6,841 nucleotides of DNA, from NCBI GenBank assembly GCA_012837395.1, contig DURF01000177.1, positions 1 through 6,841 on the forward strand. Reading direction: 5' to 3'. A program made the position numbers and the translations under genes. The notes under the pieces were generated by a model that was not told the origin of the DNA, searched no databases, and saw only the letters and a list, made by a program, of their open reading frames with translations. The DNA comes from Acholeplasma sp. (lineage in GTDB: Bacteria; Bacillota_I; Bacilli_A; Acholeplasmatales; Acholeplasmataceae). Position 1 is the first letter of the stretch. Every line of letters starts with the position of its first letter. Of this stretch, positions 5,551 to 6,841 are shown piece by piece.

Positions 5551-6339
5551 ATGTATACATTATCAAATAATATAAAAATACCTAAAATAGGTTTTGGAAC
5601 ATGGCAAATCCCACCAGGAGAAATTGCCTACAAATCAGTTTTAGACGCAATAAAAGTAGGTTATAAACATATTGACACAGCTTATGCTTATGAAAATGAA
5701 CAATCGGTCGGTAAAGCAATTAAAGATAGTGGAGTTAATCGAGATGAATTATTTATAACTAGTAAACTACCTTCACATATTAAAGATTATGAAGGTACAG
5801 TTAAACACTTTAATTTAACAATGGAAAATTTAGGTTTAGAATATTTAGATCTATATTTAATTCATGCTCCTTGGCCATGGGATGAAATAGGTAAAGATTG
5901 TAGCCAAGGCAATGTTTTAGCTTGGAAAGCAATGATTGAGTTTTTTAAGGCTGGAAAAATTAGAGCAATCGGTGTTTCAAACTTTAACAAAGAAGAAATA
6001 GAAAACATTGTAAAACATACAAACTTTGTTCCACATGTTAATCAAATACAGTTTCATATTGGTCATACTCAAAATGAAACTGTAAGCTATTGTAATAAAC
6101 ATAATATATTTATTGAAGCTTATTCACCACTTGGGACAGGTAGAGTTTTAAAAAATGAAACAGTAATTGAAATGGCTAAAAAATATAATGTGACCCCTGC
6201 TCAATTAAGTATTAGATATTGTTTAGAAAAAAATACCGCACCACTTCCTAAAACAACAAGTAAAGATAGAATGATTGAAAACATAAATGTAGATTTTAAA
6301 ATTAATGTTGAAGATATTAAAATATTAGATGAATTGTAA
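5551..6339 (+). CDS. Aldo/keto reductase
   Basis: A 262-aa cytosolic NAD(P)H-dependent oxidoreductase with a (beta/alpha)8 barrel that reduces aldehydes or ketones. The catalytic tetrad is present: Asp42 and Tyr47 in HIDTAYAYENE, Lys72 in ITSKL and His105 in YLIHAP. The segment AIGVSNFN and the late PLPKTTSKDRMIENI match the family's conserved cofactor-binding regions; the Lys and Arg in the latter usually favour NADPH. The length is close to that of prokaryotic members (about 270-280). ATG 5551 follows the acetyltransferase stop by one base, with AAAGGA (5537-5542) 8 nt upstream, so cotranscription is near certain. The sequence resembles the 2,5-diketo-gluconate/methylglyoxal reductase branch, but the real substrate is not evident. 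Confidence 0.94.
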   Translation: MYTLSNNIKIPKIGFGTWQIPPGEIAYKSVLDAIKVGYKHIDTAYAYENEQSVGKAIKDSGVNRDELFITSKLPSHIKDYEGTVKHFNLTMENLGLEYLDLYLIHAPWPWDEIGKDCSQGNVLAWKAMIEFFKAGKIRAIGVSNFNKEEIENIVKHTNFVPHVNQIQFHIGHTQNETVSYCNKHNIFIEAYSPLGTGRVLKNETVIEMAKKYNVTPAQLSIRYCLEKNTAPLPKTTSKDRMIENINVDFKINVEDIKILDEL

Positions 6340-6349
6340 GGAGATATAG

Positions 6350-6841
6350 TTGAAGAAAATAATATACTCAGATTTAGATGGAACACTTTTTGATTACAAT
6401 GAACAAGGTTCTTTTGTAAGTGATAAAAATATTGAAGCAATTAATAATTGGACAAATAATAATTATTTTGGAATAGCTACTGGAAGAAATATATTAAGTG
6501 TTAAAAAATTATTTGAAAATACTAAGTTAAAAATTAATTTACCTTTTGTATTAACAAATGGAGCATGTATTTATGATTTTAAAAATGATGAAATAATTTA
6601 TAAAAAAGCAATTAATAAATTAGTTATAGATGAAGCTGTTCAATATATAAAAAATAATCCGATTGCTATTCTTTTGTTGATTGCTCCTGAAAATAGATAT
6701 TATGTTGGAAAGTTTGATGAAAATATATTTAATAGACCAAACTTTGACTTTACTGAAATTAATGAAGATGAAATCGATTATAACGATATCGTTAAAATAG
6801 ATTTTATGGTTAATCCTAATGATAATGAAAAATTAACTAAA
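6350..6841 (+). CDS. HAD-IIB (Cof-type) phosphatase, N-terminal part (cut by window edge)
   Basis: The first 164 codons of a haloacid dehalogenase-superfamily hydrolase; Cof-type members are about 260-290 residues, so the C-terminal part lies beyond the window. Motif I is SDLDGTL (residues 7-13), with Asp8 the probable nucleophile and Asp10 the acid/base. Motif II is IATGRN (42-47), and LTNGA follows as expected for the subfamily. The cap domain begins afterwards. The start codon is TTG (6350-6352); it is chosen because AAGGAGAT (6338-6345) precedes it and because MKKIIYSDLDGTL is the standard N-terminus of these enzymes. The gap to the reductase gene is 10 nt, so this is the fourth gene of the operon. 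Such enzymes dephosphorylate sugar phosphates, FMN, PLP and similar small metabolites; the substrate here is unknown. Confidence 0.92.
   Translation, partial: MKKIIYSDLDGTLFDYNEQGSFVSDKNIEAINNWTNNNYFGIATGRNILSVKKLFENTKLKINLPFVLTNGACIYDFKNDEIIYKKAINKLVIDEAVQYIKNNPIAILLLIAPENRYYVGKFDENIFNRPNFDFTEINEDEIDYNDIVKIDFMVNPNDNEKLTK

Noticed and set aside
6201..6440. Minus-strand ORF of 79 codons across the reductase/HAD junction
   Set aside because: It overlaps two well-supported genes on the other strand and shows no domain or promoter.

Overview
The window is AT-rich DNA (roughly 30% G+C by eye) with strong purine-rich ribosome binding sites, tightly packed genes and intrinsic terminators. It looks like a low-G+C Firmicute or an Acholeplasma/Izemoplasma-like Mollicute. 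Trp is always TGG, and the genes read through at full length with TGA treated as a stop. This argues against a Mycoplasma-type code, although every complete gene here happens to end in TAA or TAG. The species cannot be named from this sequence.

Layout. (1) Positions 1-681, minus strand: the N-terminal 227 codons of formate--tetrahydrofolate ligase (fhs), running off the left edge. (2) Positions 682-1069: a regulatory intergenic region. It holds a leftward promoter for fhs, a strong rightward promoter (TTTACA, 17-nt spacer, TATAAT), a 20-codon leader peptide gene with five consecutive tyrosine codons, and a chain of five mutually exclusive RNA pairing segments ending in an intrinsic terminator. 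(3) Positions 1070-3767, plus strand: a three-gene ABC importer of the TrpX/TrpY/TrpZ type (substrate-binding lipoprotein, permease, ATPase), closed by a terminator at about 3769-3796. (4) Positions 3797-6841, plus strand: a second operon with its own promoter inside a 26-bp dyad. It encodes a PIG-L-family deacetylase, a tandem GNAT acetyltransferase, an aldo/keto reductase and the start of a HAD-IIB (Cof-type) phosphatase that runs off the right edge.

How it fits together. The main finding is the leader of the ABC operon. It reads as a ribosome-mediated attenuator that senses tyrosine. When charged tRNA-Tyr is scarce, a ribosome stalled at the early Tyr codons leaves segment 1 free; segments 1:2 and 3:4 then pair and the terminator (4:5) cannot form. 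When Tyr is plentiful, the ribosome reaches the stop codon and covers segment 1; segments 2:3 and then 4:5 pair, and transcription stops. This would make the importer a tyrosine uptake system induced by tyrosine starvation. It would use a translated leader peptide rather than the T-box that commonly serves this purpose in Firmicutes. The pairing is read directly from the sequence; the regulatory behaviour and the substrate are inferred.

The second operon resembles a small-molecule (perhaps amino-sugar or thiol) modification or salvage cassette, but its substrate cannot be read from the sequence.
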